NCBI GenBank assembly: GCA_017442825.1
Contig: JAFRYZ010000005.1
Coordinates: 51,004 to 115,003 of the forward strand
Length of the DNA: 64,000 nucleotides
Source: Prevotella sp.
GTDB lineage: Bacteria; Bacteroidota; Bacteroidia; Bacteroidales; Bacteroidaceae
Direction: 5' to 3'
A program made the position numbers and the translations under genes. A model generated the notes under the pieces. It searched no databases, had not been told where the DNA came from, and was given only the letters and a program-made list of their open reading frames with translations. The first letter of the stretch is position 1. Each line of letters begins with the position of its first letter. Positions 1 to 9,279 of this stretch are shown piece after piece.

Positions 1-399
1 CTGTGGGACCATCTGGCATTGATGAGCAACTTCAAACTTGATATTGATTATCCATACGACGTGACGCAAGCATTGAAGATTGCCAGTAAGCCGGAACCGA
101 TGAAGTACCCGATGACCCATATTCCCGTGCGCCACTACGGAAAAATGCTGTTTGAGGCTTTTGAACAGTTGAAGACCATGTCGGAGGGACCTGAACGCGA
201 CGAATTGGCACGTATCACCGCCAACCAGATGAAACGGTCGCTGTTGCAGTGGAGTCATGGTTCGGCTGACGACGAGAAGGTCATCTCCGACCTTGCCCGC
301 TTCACCGATGGTAAGATTCAGTTGGATCCTGCTACGTTTAAGTTTGCTAAAATCAACGAGCGTGAACTCAACGAGACGCGCAAGAAGAGAAGGGGATAG
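1..399 (+). CDS. DUF4290 family protein, 5' end outside window
   Basis: The reading frame is open from base 1 (LWDHLALMSNFKLD...) to the TAG at 397-399, so the window starts inside the gene and only the last ~132 codons are seen. The internal ATG at 22 is not the true start. The segment LWDH...DFKLDIDYPY-like matches, from memory, the conserved core of DUF4290, a Bacteroidetes protein of about 200 aa and unknown function usually found just upstream of murA. The C-terminus is basic (RKKRRG). It lies 3 nt before murA, which suggests co-transcription. The function is unknown; the family assignment is fairly secure. Confidence 0.8.
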   Translation: MWDHLALMSNFKLDIDYPYDVTQALKIASKPEPMKYPMTHIPVRHYGKMLFEAFEQLKTMSEGPERDELARITANQMKRSLLQWSHGSADDEKVISDLARFTDGKIQLDPATFKFAKINERELNETRKKRRG

Positions 400-402
400 A
401 AA

Positions 403-1713
403 GTGGAGTCGTTTATCATTGAGGGCGGTCATCCGCTACAAGGTACTATTACGCCGCAGGGAGCCAAGAACGAGGCTTTGGAAGTTATCTGTGCCACGTT
501 GCTGACCAGCGACCCTGTGCGCATCAAGAATATTCCCGATATCCTGGATGTCAACAACCTGATTAAGTTGTTGCAGGACATGGGTGTGAAAGTGCAGAAG
601 AACGGGCACGGAGACTACACGTTCCAAGCTGACGAATTGAATCTGGACTACTTGAGCAGTGATGAGTTTGTCAGGAATTGTTCATCGCTTCGTGGCAGTG
701 TGCTGACCATCGGTCCGCTCTTGGGACGATTTGGAATGGCTACCGTTGCTAAACCAGGTGGTGACAAGATTGGACGCCGCCGACTGGATACGCACTTCCT
801 CGGATTCAAATATCTTGGTGCCAAGTTTGATCATATTGAAGATCGTAATGTTTATGAGATACACGCCAAGAAGTTGAAAGGCGCATACATGCTTCTCGAT
901 GAAGCATCGGTGACGGGTACTGCCAATATCATTATGGCGGCAGTGTTGGCGAAAGGGACGACAACGGTGTATAATGCAGCTTGCGAACCTTATATCCAGC
1001 AACTGTGCCATCTACTGAACCGCATGGGTGCTCAGATAAGCGGTATTGCTTCCAATCTGTTGACGATTGTAGGAGTTGATGCCTTGCATGGGGCAGAACA
1101 TACGGTGTTGCCCGATATGATAGAAGTGGGATCGTTCATCGGCATGGCTGCTATGATAGGCGACGGCATTCGCATCAAAGATGTGTCGGTGAAGGACTTA
1201 GGAATCATTCCTGATGCTTTCCGACGGCTGGGGGTGAAGGTGAAAGTTGAGGGTGACGATTTGTTTATTCCGAAACAGGCTCACTATGCCGTTGATTCCT
1301 TTATCGATGGGACAATCATGACGCTTGCCGATGCTCCATGGCCGGGATTGACACCCGACTTGATTTCTGTGCTCATCGTTGTAGCAACGCAGGCTCGTGG
1401 CAGTGTACTCTTCCATCAAAAGATGTTTGAGAGCCGCTTGTTCTTTACCGACAAGTTGATTGATATGGGTGCGCAGATTACACTTTGTGACCCTCACCGC
1501 GCAGTCGTTGTCGGTCATGACCGTAAGATAACCTTGCGTGCAGGACGCATGACCAGTCCTGATATTCGAGCTGGAATAGCCTTGTTGATAGCTGCTCTCA
1601 GTGCCAAGGGAACGAGCCGTATCGCTAATATTGCACAGATAGACCGTGGATATGAAGATATAGAAGGTCGTCTGAATGCTCTGGGAGCAAGAATTACGCG
1701 TGTGGATGATTAA
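403..1713 (+). CDS. murA: UDP-N-acetylglucosamine 1-carboxyvinyltransferase (MurA)
   Basis: MurA transfers enolpyruvate from PEP to UDP-GlcNAc, the first committed step of peptidoglycan synthesis, in the cytoplasm. The 436-aa product has the usual length for the EPSP-synthase-like two-domain fold. The K22-N23 substrate site (GAKNEAL) is present, as is the loop PGGDKIGRRRLDTH. In E. coli this loop carries the fosfomycin-target Cys115; here the aligned residue is Asp121. The start is GTG at 403, preceded by a purine-rich stretch (AAGAGAAGGGGAT) and giving the usual family N-terminus MESFIIEGGH. Neighbours are DUF4290 (3 nt upstream) and rimM (2 nt downstream), so this is a tight operon. Confidence 0.97.
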   Translation: MESFIIEGGHPLQGTITPQGAKNEALEVICATLLTSDPVRIKNIPDILDVNNLIKLLQDMGVKVQKNGHGDYTFQADELNLDYLSSDEFVRNCSSLRGSVLTIGPLLGRFGMATVAKPGGDKIGRRRLDTHFLGFKYLGAKFDHIEDRNVYEIHAKKLKGAYMLLDEASVTGTANIIMAAVLAKGTTTVYNAACEPYIQQLCHLLNRMGAQISGIASNLLTIVGVDALHGAEHTVLPDMIEVGSFIGMAAMIGDGIRIKDVSVKDLGIIPDAFRRLGVKVKVEGDDLFIPKQAHYAVDSFIDGTIMTLADAPWPGLTPDLISVLIVVATQARGSVLFHQKMFESRLFFTDKLIDMGAQITLCDPHRAVVVGHDRKITLRAGRMTSPDIRAGIALLIAALSAKGTSRIANIAQIDRGYEDIEGRLNALGARITRVDD

Positions 1714-1715
1714 CT

Positions 1716-2228
1716 ATGATAAAGCAGGAAGAAGTCTATAAGATTGGTCGCATCGGGAAACCACACGGTGTGAAAGGTGAGGTAAACCTGATGTTTACGG
1801 ATGATGTCTTCGACAGGGTAGATGCTGAATATCTCGTGTTGATGGTCGATGGCATTCTTGTACCCTTCTTCATGGAGGAATATCGTTTTCGCGGTGACGA
1901 GACGGCTTTGGTTAGGTTTTGTGACATTGACACACAGGATAGGGCTCGTGAACTGACAGGTTGCGACGTCTATTTCCCCCATCGTCTTGCCGACCATAGT
2001 GAGGATGATTTGTCATGGGCTGCCATCATCGGTTTTCATATTGTGGACAATGGTACGCAACAGACGATAGGCGCAATTACAGAGGTTGACGACAGTACGG
2101 AGAACGTCCTTTTTGTTGTTGACGCACATAATGAAGAACTGCTGATTCCCGCATCTGAAGAACTGATTACAGGTGTTGATTACGATAGCAGAACCATACA
2201 AATGAACATTCCTGAAGGATTGATATGA
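1716..2228 (+). CDS. rimM: Ribosome maturation factor RimM
   Basis: RimM is a 30S assembly factor that binds S19 and helps mature the head of the small subunit. The protein is 170 aa. The N-terminal beta-barrel begins YKIGRIGKPHGVKGEV, the diagnostic RimM motif. The C-terminal PRC-barrel carries the ELLIPA segment. It starts 2 nt after murA and its stop overlaps the dxr start by 4 nt (ATGA), indicating translational coupling. In many bacteria rimM lies with rpsP/trmD; here it sits in a cell-wall/isoprenoid operon. Confidence 0.96.
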   Translation: MIKQEEVYKIGRIGKPHGVKGEVNLMFTDDVFDRVDAEYLVLMVDGILVPFFMEEYRFRGDETALVRFCDIDTQDRARELTGCDVYFPHRLADHSEDDLSWAAIIGFHIVDNGTQQTIGAITEVDDSTENVLFVVDAHNEELLIPASEELITGVDYDSRTIQMNIPEGLI

Positions 2229-3388
2229 AACAACAGATATGTATTCTCGGCTCTACCGGTAGCATCGGAACGCAGGCGTTGGATGTCATCCGTCAGCATA
2301 GCGACCGCTATGAGGTCTATTGCCTGACTGCAAACAATCGCTGGCAGCAGTTGGTGGAGCAGGCTCGACAATATCAGCCGGCTGCTGTTGTCATTGCCAA
2401 CGAAGACCATTATAGTGCCGTTCGCGACGCACTCAGCGACATGCCCGACATCAAAGTATATGCTGGTAAAGAGGCTCTCGACCAGATTGTTGAAGCAGAA
2501 CCGATAGACATGGTGCTCACGGCGATGGTGGGCTTTGCCGGATTGTCACCTACGGTGCATGCCATTCAAGCTAAGAAGAAGATTTGTCTTGCCAACAAGG
2601 AGACGTTGGTGGTGGCAGGAGAACTGATTTGTCAGCTGGCACAAGAACATCATGTTCCGATTCTTCCTGTTGACAGTGAACATTCAGCTATATTCCAGAG
2701 TATTGTGGGCGAAGGTGACAATGCTATAGAGAAGATTCTGTTGACTTGTTCTGGCGGCCCCTTCCGCAACTTCTCTCATGAACAGTTGCAGACGGTTACC
2801 GCCGCTGATGCCTTACGTCATCCCACTTGGGATATGGGCGCGAAGATAACTATCGACTCGGCATCGCTGATGAACAAAGGTTTTGAAGTGATTGAAGCCA
2901 AATGGCTCTTCGGTGTTCCGGCAGAGCAGATACAGGTGCTCATCCATCCACAAAGCATTGTACATAGTGCCGTGCAGTTTTGCGATGGATCGGTGAAAGC
3001 ACAGTTGGGTGTGCCCGATATGAGGTTGCCTATCCAATATGCGTTTTCGTTCCCTGAACGCCTGCCGTTGGACGGAGAGCGTCTGAACCTCTTTAAGAGT
3101 CAGAAATTGGAGTTCTTTGAACCTGATTTGAAGAAGTTCCGCTGTCTGGAGCTGGCTTTCGAATCGTTGAAGCAAGGCGGTAACATGCCTTGTATTGTCA
3201 ATGCAGCCAATGAGGTGGTCAATGCAGCCTTCCGAAGGAATGAGTGCTCGTTCTTGCAAATGGGCGAAGTCATCGAAAAAACCATGCAGCGTGCCACCTT
3301 CAACAGCCATCCTTCGCTCGACACTTACTTCAACACCGATGCCGAAGCGCGTCGTATAGCTGAGGAATGTCTGCGTGGAGTTCATTAA
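2225..3388 (+). CDS. dxr: 1-deoxy-D-xylulose 5-phosphate reductoisomerase
   Basis: Dxr converts DXP to 2-C-methyl-D-erythritol 4-phosphate with NADPH, the second step of the MEP isoprenoid pathway and the target of fosmidomycin. The 387-aa length is typical. Visible motifs are the NADPH loop GSTGSIGTQ near the N-terminus, LANKETLVVAG, the metal/substrate motif PVDSEHSAIFQ, GGPFR, and NKGFEVIEA followed by HPQSIVHS. It overlaps the rimM stop by 4 nt, and rseP follows after about 50 nt. Confidence 0.98.
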   Translation: MKQQICILGSTGSIGTQALDVIRQHSDRYEVYCLTANNRWQQLVEQARQYQPAAVVIANEDHYSAVRDALSDMPDIKVYAGKEALDQIVEAEPIDMVLTAMVGFAGLSPTVHAIQAKKKICLANKETLVVAGELICQLAQEHHVPILPVDSEHSAIFQSIVGEGDNAIEKILLTCSGGPFRNFSHEQLQTVTAADALRHPTWDMGAKITIDSASLMNKGFEVIEAKWLFGVPAEQIQVLIHPQSIVHSAVQFCDGSVKAQLGVPDMRLPIQYAFSFPERLPLDGERLNLFKSQKLEFFEPDLKKFRCLELAFESLKQGGNMPCIVNAANEVVNAAFRRNECSFLQMGEVIEKTMQRATFNSHPSLDTYFNTDAEARRIAEECLRGVH

Positions 3389-3439
3389 AAGAATAATAGT
3401 AGAAAGGTAAAAAGATACAAATCGTAAACAAAAGAAACA

Positions 3440-4819
3440 ATGGAAGTATTTCTGATTAGACTATTACAATTCATGTTATCCATCTCGTTGCTCGTATTGT
3501 TGCACGAAGGTGGTCACTTCTTCTTCTCCCGTCTCTTCGGCGTGCGTGTAGAGAAGTTCTATCTGTTTTTTGATCCTTGGTTCCACCTGTTTGAGTGGAA
3601 ACCCAAAAAGAGCGAAACGACATACGGCATCGGATGGCTTCCGTTGGGAGGCTATTGTAAGATTGCCGGTATGATAGACGAGAGCTTTGATACCGAGCAA
3701 ATGAAACAACCTGAACAACCGTGGGAGTTTCGTAGTAAACCTGCGTGGCAGCGTCTGCTGATTATGATTGGTGGAGTGCTGGTTAACTTCCTTCTGGCAT
3801 TGTTCATCTATGCGATGGTGCTCTTTACCTGGGGCAATGACTATATTCGTACGCAGGATATGTCTATGGGTATGAAGTTCAACAGCGAAGCTAAGGCGTT
3901 GGGATTCCAAGACCATGACATCCTTGTCGGCACGGACAATACAACCTTCGAAGCGTATGGCGTAGATGTGTTCCGCGAGATGGCAAAAGCTAGTCGTGTT
4001 GATGTGTTGCGCAATGGAAAGAAGGTCAGCATTGATCTTCCGGTAGAGTTGAACCTGCTGGACATGTTGAAACAGACACCACAGTTTATGAGTCCTTTTA
4101 TGCCAGCACGTGTTGATAGTGTTATCCCACGTACTACGGCAGCTCGGTTGGACATGCGCAAGGGCGATGAGTTGTTGGCTGTCAACGGTGTTAAAGTCGA
4201 TTCTTATAACGAGTTCCAGAACGAGATGGGCAAACTGACGGATGTGCTTGCTGCGGCCCAGACGCGGGCTGATAGTTTGAAGGCACGTCACATCAGCGTC
4301 ACTTTCCGCCATGAAGGTAGCAATCAGGCTTATACTGCTACACTGACAATGCCGGAAGACATGAAGTTCGGCTTCTTCCCCAAGCTCTATACCGATTATT
4401 ATAAGGTTACTCACCAGGAATATGGCTTTTTCGAGAGCATTCCCGCAGGCATTGCCTACGGCTGGAACCAGCTGCGTGGTTATGTAGGCGACTTGAAATA
4501 CCTGTTCTCTGCTGACGGAGCGAAATCTCTGGGAGGCTTTGGTGCCATTGGCAGTCTCTTCCCACCCACATGGGACTGGCATGCCTTCTGGCTGATGACG
4601 GCTTGGCTGAGCATCATCCTTGCCTTTATGAACATACTGCCTATACCGGCATTAGACGGTGGTCACGTGTTGTTCCTTCTCTATGAAATAATATTCCGTC
4701 GTAAACCCGGTGAGAAGTTCCTGGTTCGTGCGGAGTATATCGGTTTCACCATCCTTATTTTATTGATGCTTGTCGCCAACCTCAACGATGTCTTACGTTG
4801 GTTGGGAATCATGTATTAA
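3440..4819 (+). CDS. rseP: RIP metalloprotease RseP (site-2 protease)
   Basis: This is an inner-membrane intramembrane zinc protease that cleaves anti-sigma factors and signal-peptide remnants. It has 459 aa. The first membrane segment contains HEGGH (H22, E23, H26; the HExxH zinc site). The C-terminal membrane part has NILPIPALDGGH, which supplies the third zinc ligand. A PDZ-type region lies between them (around MRKGDELLAVNGVKV). The dxr-rseP order is common in Bacteroidetes. Substrates are unknown here; no anti-sigma gene is visible nearby. Confidence 0.96.
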   Translation: MEVFLIRLLQFMLSISLLVLLHEGGHFFFSRLFGVRVEKFYLFFDPWFHLFEWKPKKSETTYGIGWLPLGGYCKIAGMIDESFDTEQMKQPEQPWEFRSKPAWQRLLIMIGGVLVNFLLALFIYAMVLFTWGNDYIRTQDMSMGMKFNSEAKALGFQDHDILVGTDNTTFEAYGVDVFREMAKASRVDVLRNGKKVSIDLPVELNLLDMLKQTPQFMSPFMPARVDSVIPRTTAARLDMRKGDELLAVNGVKVDSYNEFQNEMGKLTDVLAAAQTRADSLKARHISVTFRHEGSNQAYTATLTMPEDMKFGFFPKLYTDYYKVTHQEYGFFESIPAGIAYGWNQLRGYVGDLKYLFSADGAKSLGGFGAIGSLFPPTWDWHAFWLMTAWLSIILAFMNILPIPALDGGHVLFLLYEIIFRRKPGEKFLVRAEYIGFTILILLMLVANLNDVLRWLGIMY

Positions 4820-4845
4820 AGAGAATAAAACGTTAGAAAAAGATT

Positions 4846-5961
4846 ATGAAAACTTTGCTTTTTGTTGCGTTGCTGGCTGTTGGTCAGGGCGCATGTAAGT
4901 CTGAAAAGGCACCTCAAGTAGGGAATGTCGAGTCAGAGCGGACAACTGTTGAGGCTGCGGCATCAACAGCGTCACCGACAGGTCAGCGACGTACAACTCC
5001 TATTACCATTGCTATGACTGGTGACATTATGATGGGAACGACCTTCCCTTCGCGCATGTTGCCACCGAATGATGGTCGCGACTTGTTCTGCGATACGAAG
5101 GAATTGACACAAAAAGCTGACATTGCAGTAGGTAATCTTGAGGGTGCTGTCTGTGATGGTGGTACCAGCACGAAGGGAACGGGACCGAACAGTTATGCCT
5201 TCCGTATGCCGACGAGTTATGCTCCTTTGCTGAAGGATGCAGGCTACGACTTCCTGAGTATGGCAAACAACCATGCGCGCGACTTCGGTGATGTGGGTAT
5301 AGCCTCTACCGAGCGTGTGCTGAAGGAACAAGGTATTGCCTTCTGCGGTATCAAGGGGCACGAACAGTCTGCTGTCGTTACGCTTGGTGGTGTACGCTAC
5401 GGTATCTGCGCCTTCGGTCATAATTCCTATACACTGAAGCATACTGACCTCAATCTGGTAAAAAGTATATTGACAGACTTGCGTTCGAAGGCAGATATCG
5501 TCATCGTGTCGTTTCATGGTGGTGCTGAAGGACGTACGCGTAACCACTTGCCGTATGGACCAGAATCGTTTCTTGGTGAGAACCGAGGCGACTTGCGCAA
5601 CTTTGCCCACTTCTGCATTGATAATGGTGCCGATGTCGTCTATGGTCACGGACCACATGTTGTTCGCGCCATGGAAGTATATAACGGTCGTTTCATCGCC
5701 TACAGTCTCGGCAATTTCTGTACACCTTACGGAATCTCTCTTGCCGGCATAAGTGGCTATTCGCCTGTGGTGACCATTCGTATCAAGCCCGATGGAACAT
5801 TCATGGACGGTAAGATACACTCGTTCATCCAGACCAAAGGTGTCGGTCCGCGTAAAGATGCCAATAACAGTGTGGCAAAGGAAATCAAGATGCTTACGGA
5901 AAGTGATATCAAAAACTCGCCCATTCATATTGATGGCGAGGGAAATATCACCGTAAAATAG
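4846..5961 (+). CDS. CapA-like metallophosphatase lipoprotein
   Basis: This is a 371-aa CapA/PgsA-family protein (Bacterial capsule synthesis PGA_cap fold, metallophosphoesterase-like). The core signatures are TGDIMMGTTFPS near residue 55, VGNLEGAVCD, MANNHARDFG and VSFHGGAEG...YGHGPHVVRAME. The N-terminus is a short hydrophobic segment ending QGAC (Cys17), a permissive Bacteroidetes lipobox, so it is probably lipid-anchored and faces the periplasm or surface. The true substrate of the family outside Bacillus polyglutamate capsules is not known. It is 26 nt after rseP and is followed by a terminator. Confidence 0.85.
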   Translation: MKTLLFVALLAVGQGACKSEKAPQVGNVESERTTVEAAASTASPTGQRRTTPITIAMTGDIMMGTTFPSRMLPPNDGRDLFCDTKELTQKADIAVGNLEGAVCDGGTSTKGTGPNSYAFRMPTSYAPLLKDAGYDFLSMANNHARDFGDVGIASTERVLKEQGIAFCGIKGHEQSAVVTLGGVRYGICAFGHNSYTLKHTDLNLVKSILTDLRSKADIVIVSFHGGAEGRTRNHLPYGPESFLGENRGDLRNFAHFCIDNGADVVYGHGPHVVRAMEVYNGRFIAYSLGNFCTPYGISLAGISGYSPVVTIRIKPDGTFMDGKIHSFIQTKGVGPRKDANNSVAKEIKMLTESDIKNSPIHIDGEGNITVK

Positions 5962-5989
5962 GAATAGCGTTTCATAAATGATAAAAGAA

Positions 5990-6020
5990 AAAGGAGTTCT
6001 TGTAAGAAAAGAACTCCTTT
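5990..6020. terminator. Bidirectional terminator between capA-like and HIT genes
   Basis: An 11-bp perfect stem (AAAGGAGTTCT, 9-nt loop, AGAACTCCTTT) lies between convergent genes, with A-rich sequence before it and T-rich after it. It can therefore stop transcription in both directions. Confidence 0.9.
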
Positions 6021-6026
6021 TATTTG

Positions 6027-6425
6027 TTACAATTTGCAGAAAGCAGTGTAGATGCTGTCCGCTATCTGCTTGAACTCTTTTTCGGAAAGTTCAACTTTTG
6101 GTTTGCGGAAATCGACGTCGCTCTCCTGATTCATCGGGATGAGGTGGATATGTGCATGCGGCACTTCCAATCCAAGTACGATTTGCGCAATCTTCTTGCA
6201 CTCAAACACCTGTTTCATCGCTGTTGCCACCTTCTTGGCAAAGACCTGGAAAGCAGCAATTTCCTCGTCACTCATATCGAAGATGTAATCAACTTCACGA
6301 CGAGGAATGACAAGGGTGTGTCCTTTTCCTACAGGGTTAATGTCGAGAAAGGCGTAGAACTGTTCGTTCTCAGCACATTTGTAGCTGGGAATCTCACCAG
6401 CAGCGATCTTGCTGAATATGTCCAT
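6027..6425 (-). CDS. HIT family nucleotide hydrolase (HinT-like)
   Basis: This is a small histidine-triad protein of 132 aa, beginning MDIFSKIAAGEIPSYK. The catalytic triad HAHIHLIP fits HxHxHxx. Family members hydrolyse nucleoside phosphoramidates or adenylates in the cytoplasm. The ORF is open further upstream, but the start at 6425 gives the standard HIT N-terminus. It lies 34 nt downstream of greA on the same strand, so the two are probably one transcript ending at the shared terminator. Confidence 0.94.
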   Translation of the reverse strand: MDIFSKIAAGEIPSYKCAENEQFYAFLDINPVGKGHTLVIPRREVDYIFDMSDEEIAAFQVFAKKVATAMKQVFECKKIAQIVLGLEVPHAHIHLIPMNQESDVDFRKPKVELSEKEFKQIADSIYTAFCKL

Positions 6426-6459
6426 AATAAAATGTGTTATTTGTAATACGTGACGTAAA

Positions 6460-6930
6460 CTAAGCATCAAGGCTGATGCTGTCAATGCGCATTTTGATGG
6501 TGCCGCGAGGAATCTTGATTTCTGCAATGTCACCGACCTTTTTGTTGAGCAGTCCTTGTGCGATAGGTGTTTTAATGGAAATCTTTCCCTCTTTCAAGTT
6601 CGCCTCTGTCTCGCTCACGATGGTATAGACCATCTTCTGGTTGGTCGTCATATTCGTCATCTCTACCTTTGACATGATTTGCACAGCATCAGTACTCAGA
6701 CGTGAGGTGTCAACAATCTTCGCATCGGCAATGGTGAGCTTCATCTGAGCGATTTTTGCCTCGAGGTGTGCCTGTGCTTCTTTGGCGGCATCATACTCGC
6801 TGTTTTCACTTAAGTCGCCCTTGTCTCGAGCCTCGGCAATGGCAGCCGAAGCCTTCGGGCGTTCTACAGACTCCAGTCTTTGGAGTTCGGCTACTAGTTT
6901 GTCGTAGCCTTCTTGTGACATGTAAGCCAT
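6460..6930 (-). CDS. greA: Transcription elongation factor GreA
   Basis: GreA rescues backtracked RNA polymerase by stimulating transcript cleavage. The protein is 156 aa. An N-terminal coiled coil carries the acidic tip motif GDLSENSEYDAAKE, and a C-terminal FKBP-like domain ends IKMRIDSISL. The start at 6930 (MAYMSQEGYDKL) is chosen because upstream codons of the open frame do not match the family. It is divergent from dsbD. Confidence 0.96.
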   Translation of the reverse strand: MAYMSQEGYDKLVAELQRLESVERPKASAAIAEARDKGDLSENSEYDAAKEAQAHLEAKIAQMKLTIADAKIVDTSRLSTDAVQIMSKVEMTNMTTNQKMVYTIVSETEANLKEGKISIKTPIAQGLLNKKVGDIAEIKIPRGTIKMRIDSISLDA

Positions 6931-7082
6931 ATAATATTCTTTTATTTTATTGTTATTTTCTCGTTGTTGAAGATGCAAAAAAGAAAGAATCCCGACATTA
7001 TACGTGTCAGAATCCCGTATCCTTTCTTGATCTTTTTATCTTATTTACCAGCGCAAAGGTACACAATAAAAAATCTTTTTAC

Positions 7083-7090
7083 TATTTTTG
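7083..7090 (+). promoter_or_regulatory. -7 box of dsbD promoter
   Basis: TATTTTTG matches TAnnTTTG and ends 4 nt before the dsbD ATG, implying a very short or leaderless mRNA. A clear TTTG -33 element is not obvious. Confidence 0.55.
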
Positions 7091-7094
7091 CAGC

Positions 7095-9191
7095 ATGAAT
7101 TTAGATATTTTTAAGCAATTTGCCATAGCGACTCTGTTTGTTGTTGTCGCCAACTTGCCATCATACGGTCAGCAACCCGTTTCGTTTACAGTGCAACAGA
7201 AGCAGGTTTCTCCCAATTCTATGGAGGTAGTCTTCACTGGAAAGATTGCCGATGGATGGCATGTCTATTCTACCGGATTGCCTGCTGGCGGTCCTACATC
7301 GGCAACCTTGCATGTGGAGCAAGTACAAGGGGCGAAACCTGAAGGCGGTTTGCGTACTCAAGGGAAGGAGATTAATGCCTATGATCCCACTTTTGGAATG
7401 CAGTTGCGCTACTTTGAAAAACAAGTAGTTTTTATACAACGCTTTCAATTGACAGGTCAGCCTGCTAAGGTGAAGGGTTATTTGGAGTATGGCACTTGCA
7501 ACGACCAGATGTGTATGCCGCCGCAGACGGTGGAATTTGAGGCTGTAGGAAAAGCGTCCGTTCCCGCTCAAAAAGAGGAGAATGAGAAAGAAAGTACAAA
7601 CAATATCTTTCCTGCCGATCAACAAAAGGCTGTTGAAGTGGTTGAAAAGCCTGTAGCAGCCGACACGCTTCTTTCTGATTCTGCAGCAAGCCAGACTCCA
7701 GACTCTCTCTCTTCTGCAGCTTCAATTCTTTCCTCGCCAACTGGGGAGAATGGGAGTGAAGCATCTGGTGTCTGGAGTCTGTTCCTCATGGGTTTCCTCG
7801 GAGGCCTGTTAGCCTTGTTCACACCTTGTGTGTGGCCAGTGATACCCATGACAGTCAGTTTCTTCTTGAAGCGGTCGAAAGGCAAGCGTAAAGGTGTTCG
7901 AGATGCGTTTATCTACGGTTTCTCCATTATTGCTATCTTCCTGCTGTTGGGATCCATAGTAACCGCATTCGCACGTCCAGAAGCTCTTAACGCGCTTGCT
8001 ACGAACGCATGGTTTAACCTGTTCTTCTTTGCCATGCTCATCGTTTTTGCCCTGTCGTTGTTTGGCTGGTTTGAGTTGTCACTGCCGTCAAGATGGGCAG
8101 ATCGTGTTGACAAGAAAGCGGATGAACTGACTGCCAGCCCTTCTGCATCTAGTGAGCAACCTGCATTCTTCTCTGGTTTGCTCTCCATTTTCCTCATGGC
8201 ATTTACCTTGGTGCTTGTTTCATTTTCCTGTACGGCACCTATTGTGGGCTTGTTGCTTGTAGAAGCGGTGACAACGGGCAGCCGTATCGGTCCGTTGCTC
8301 GGTATGACAGGCTTTGCTCTTGCCTTGGCATTACCCTTCACGCTCTTTGCCCTCTTTCCTTCGTGGCTAAAGCAAGCACCGAAGTCAGGTGCATGGATGA
8401 ACACGTTGAAGGTGACGTTGGGTTTCCTGGAACTAGCTTTTGCGTTGAAGTTCTTCTCCGTTGCAGACCTTGCCTACGGTTGGGGCTTGCTCAGTCGTGA
8501 CGTCTTCTTTGCTTTGTGGATAACCATCTTCCTTTTGTTAGGCTTATATTTAATAGGTGTCTATCGTTTCCAAAGCGATGGTGATAGAAAGGCGCAACCC
8601 GTTCCGTGTATTCTGTTGGGACTTTGTTCCATAGCTTTCGCTTTCTATATGATACCAGGACTATGGGGCGCACCTTGTAAGGCTGTATCAGCATTCGCCC
8701 CACCTATCTATACACAACAGTTCAATATGAACAAGAATGAGGTGCGGGCTGCCTATACCGACTACGATGCGGGCATGCAGGCTGCACGCGCTCAAGGAAA
8801 ACCCGTACTGATAGATTTTACAGGCTATGGTTGTGTAAACTGTAGGAAAATGGAGGCTGCTGTATGGACGGACCCGCGTGTTGCAGAACGCTTGACGCGT
8901 GATTTTGTGCTTATCTCACTCTATGTCGATGACAAACAGCCTTTGCCCGAGCCGTTTAAAGTAATGGGTGCCGATGGCAAGGAAAAAACTTTGCGTACGG
9001 TGGGTGACAAATGGTCACACTTACAACAGACTAAGTTTGGCTATCTGGCACAACCTTTCTATGTTGCCGTTGATGCTGACGGCAATTTGCTCACTAGTCC
9101 GTATGCATACAATGAAGATGTGGATGCTTACCTGCGATTTCTGGATAGCGCACTGAAGGTGAGTAAGGGCGCACAGCGTACAGTCGAATAA
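7095..9191 (+). CDS. dsbD: Thiol:disulfide interchange protein DsbD
   Basis: DsbD carries electrons from cytoplasmic thioredoxin across the inner membrane to periplasmic thiol proteins. The protein is 698 aa. An N-terminal signal is followed by a periplasmic alpha domain with cysteines in YGTCNDQMCMPPQ. An acidic/Ser-rich linker leads to a membrane core with the redox pair C245 (TPCVWP) and C379 (SFSCTAPIVG), and then a C-terminal thioredoxin-like domain with C580-V-N-C583. All three redox pairs are intact. The start at 7095 is preferred because the open frame upstream runs through the greA region and the promoter lies just before this ATG. Confidence 0.94.
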   Translation: MNLDIFKQFAIATLFVVVANLPSYGQQPVSFTVQQKQVSPNSMEVVFTGKIADGWHVYSTGLPAGGPTSATLHVEQVQGAKPEGGLRTQGKEINAYDPTFGMQLRYFEKQVVFIQRFQLTGQPAKVKGYLEYGTCNDQMCMPPQTVEFEAVGKASVPAQKEENEKESTNNIFPADQQKAVEVVEKPVAADTLLSDSAASQTPDSLSSAASILSSPTGENGSEASGVWSLFLMGFLGGLLALFTPCVWPVIPMTVSFFLKRSKGKRKGVRDAFIYGFSIIAIFLLLGSIVTAFARPEALNALATNAWFNLFFFAMLIVFALSLFGWFELSLPSRWADRVDKKADELTASPSASSEQPAFFSGLLSIFLMAFTLVLVSFSCTAPIVGLLLVEAVTTGSRIGPLLGMTGFALALALPFTLFALFPSWLKQAPKSGAWMNTLKVTLGFLELAFALKFFSVADLAYGWGLLSRDVFFALWITIFLLLGLYLIGVYRFQSDGDRKAQPVPCILLGLCSIAFAFYMIPGLWGAPCKAVSAFAPPIYTQQFNMNKNEVRAAYTDYDAGMQAARAQGKPVLIDFTGYGCVNCRKMEAAVWTDPRVAERLTRDFVLISLYVDDKQPLPEPFKVMGADGKEKTLRTVGDKWSHLQQTKFGYLAQPFYVAVDADGNLLTSPYAYNEDVDAYLRFLDSALKVSKGAQRTVE

Positions 9192-9241
9192 GCATAATCG
9201 CAAGTAGCAAGCGTAGTTACATGAAATAATTGTCATAATCC

Positions 9242-9273
9242 TTTGGCAATTTTCGGTGTATTGCTTATCTTTG
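9242..9273 (+). promoter_or_regulatory. Promoter of the structured RNA / BspA leader
   Basis: TTTG at 9242-9245, a 20-nt spacer, then TATCTTTG at 9266-9273: a full match to the Bacteroidetes sigma(ABfr) consensus. Transcription is predicted to begin near 9280. Confidence 0.8.
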
Positions 9274-9279
9274 CATCAT

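Noticed and set aside
3476-4582. 368-aa open frame on - opposite rseP
   Set aside because: Antisense shadow; rseP has intact protease motifs on +, and the shadow has no recognisable family.
4972-5928. 318-aa open frame on - opposite the CapA-like gene
   Set aside because: Antisense shadow of a gene with clear motifs.
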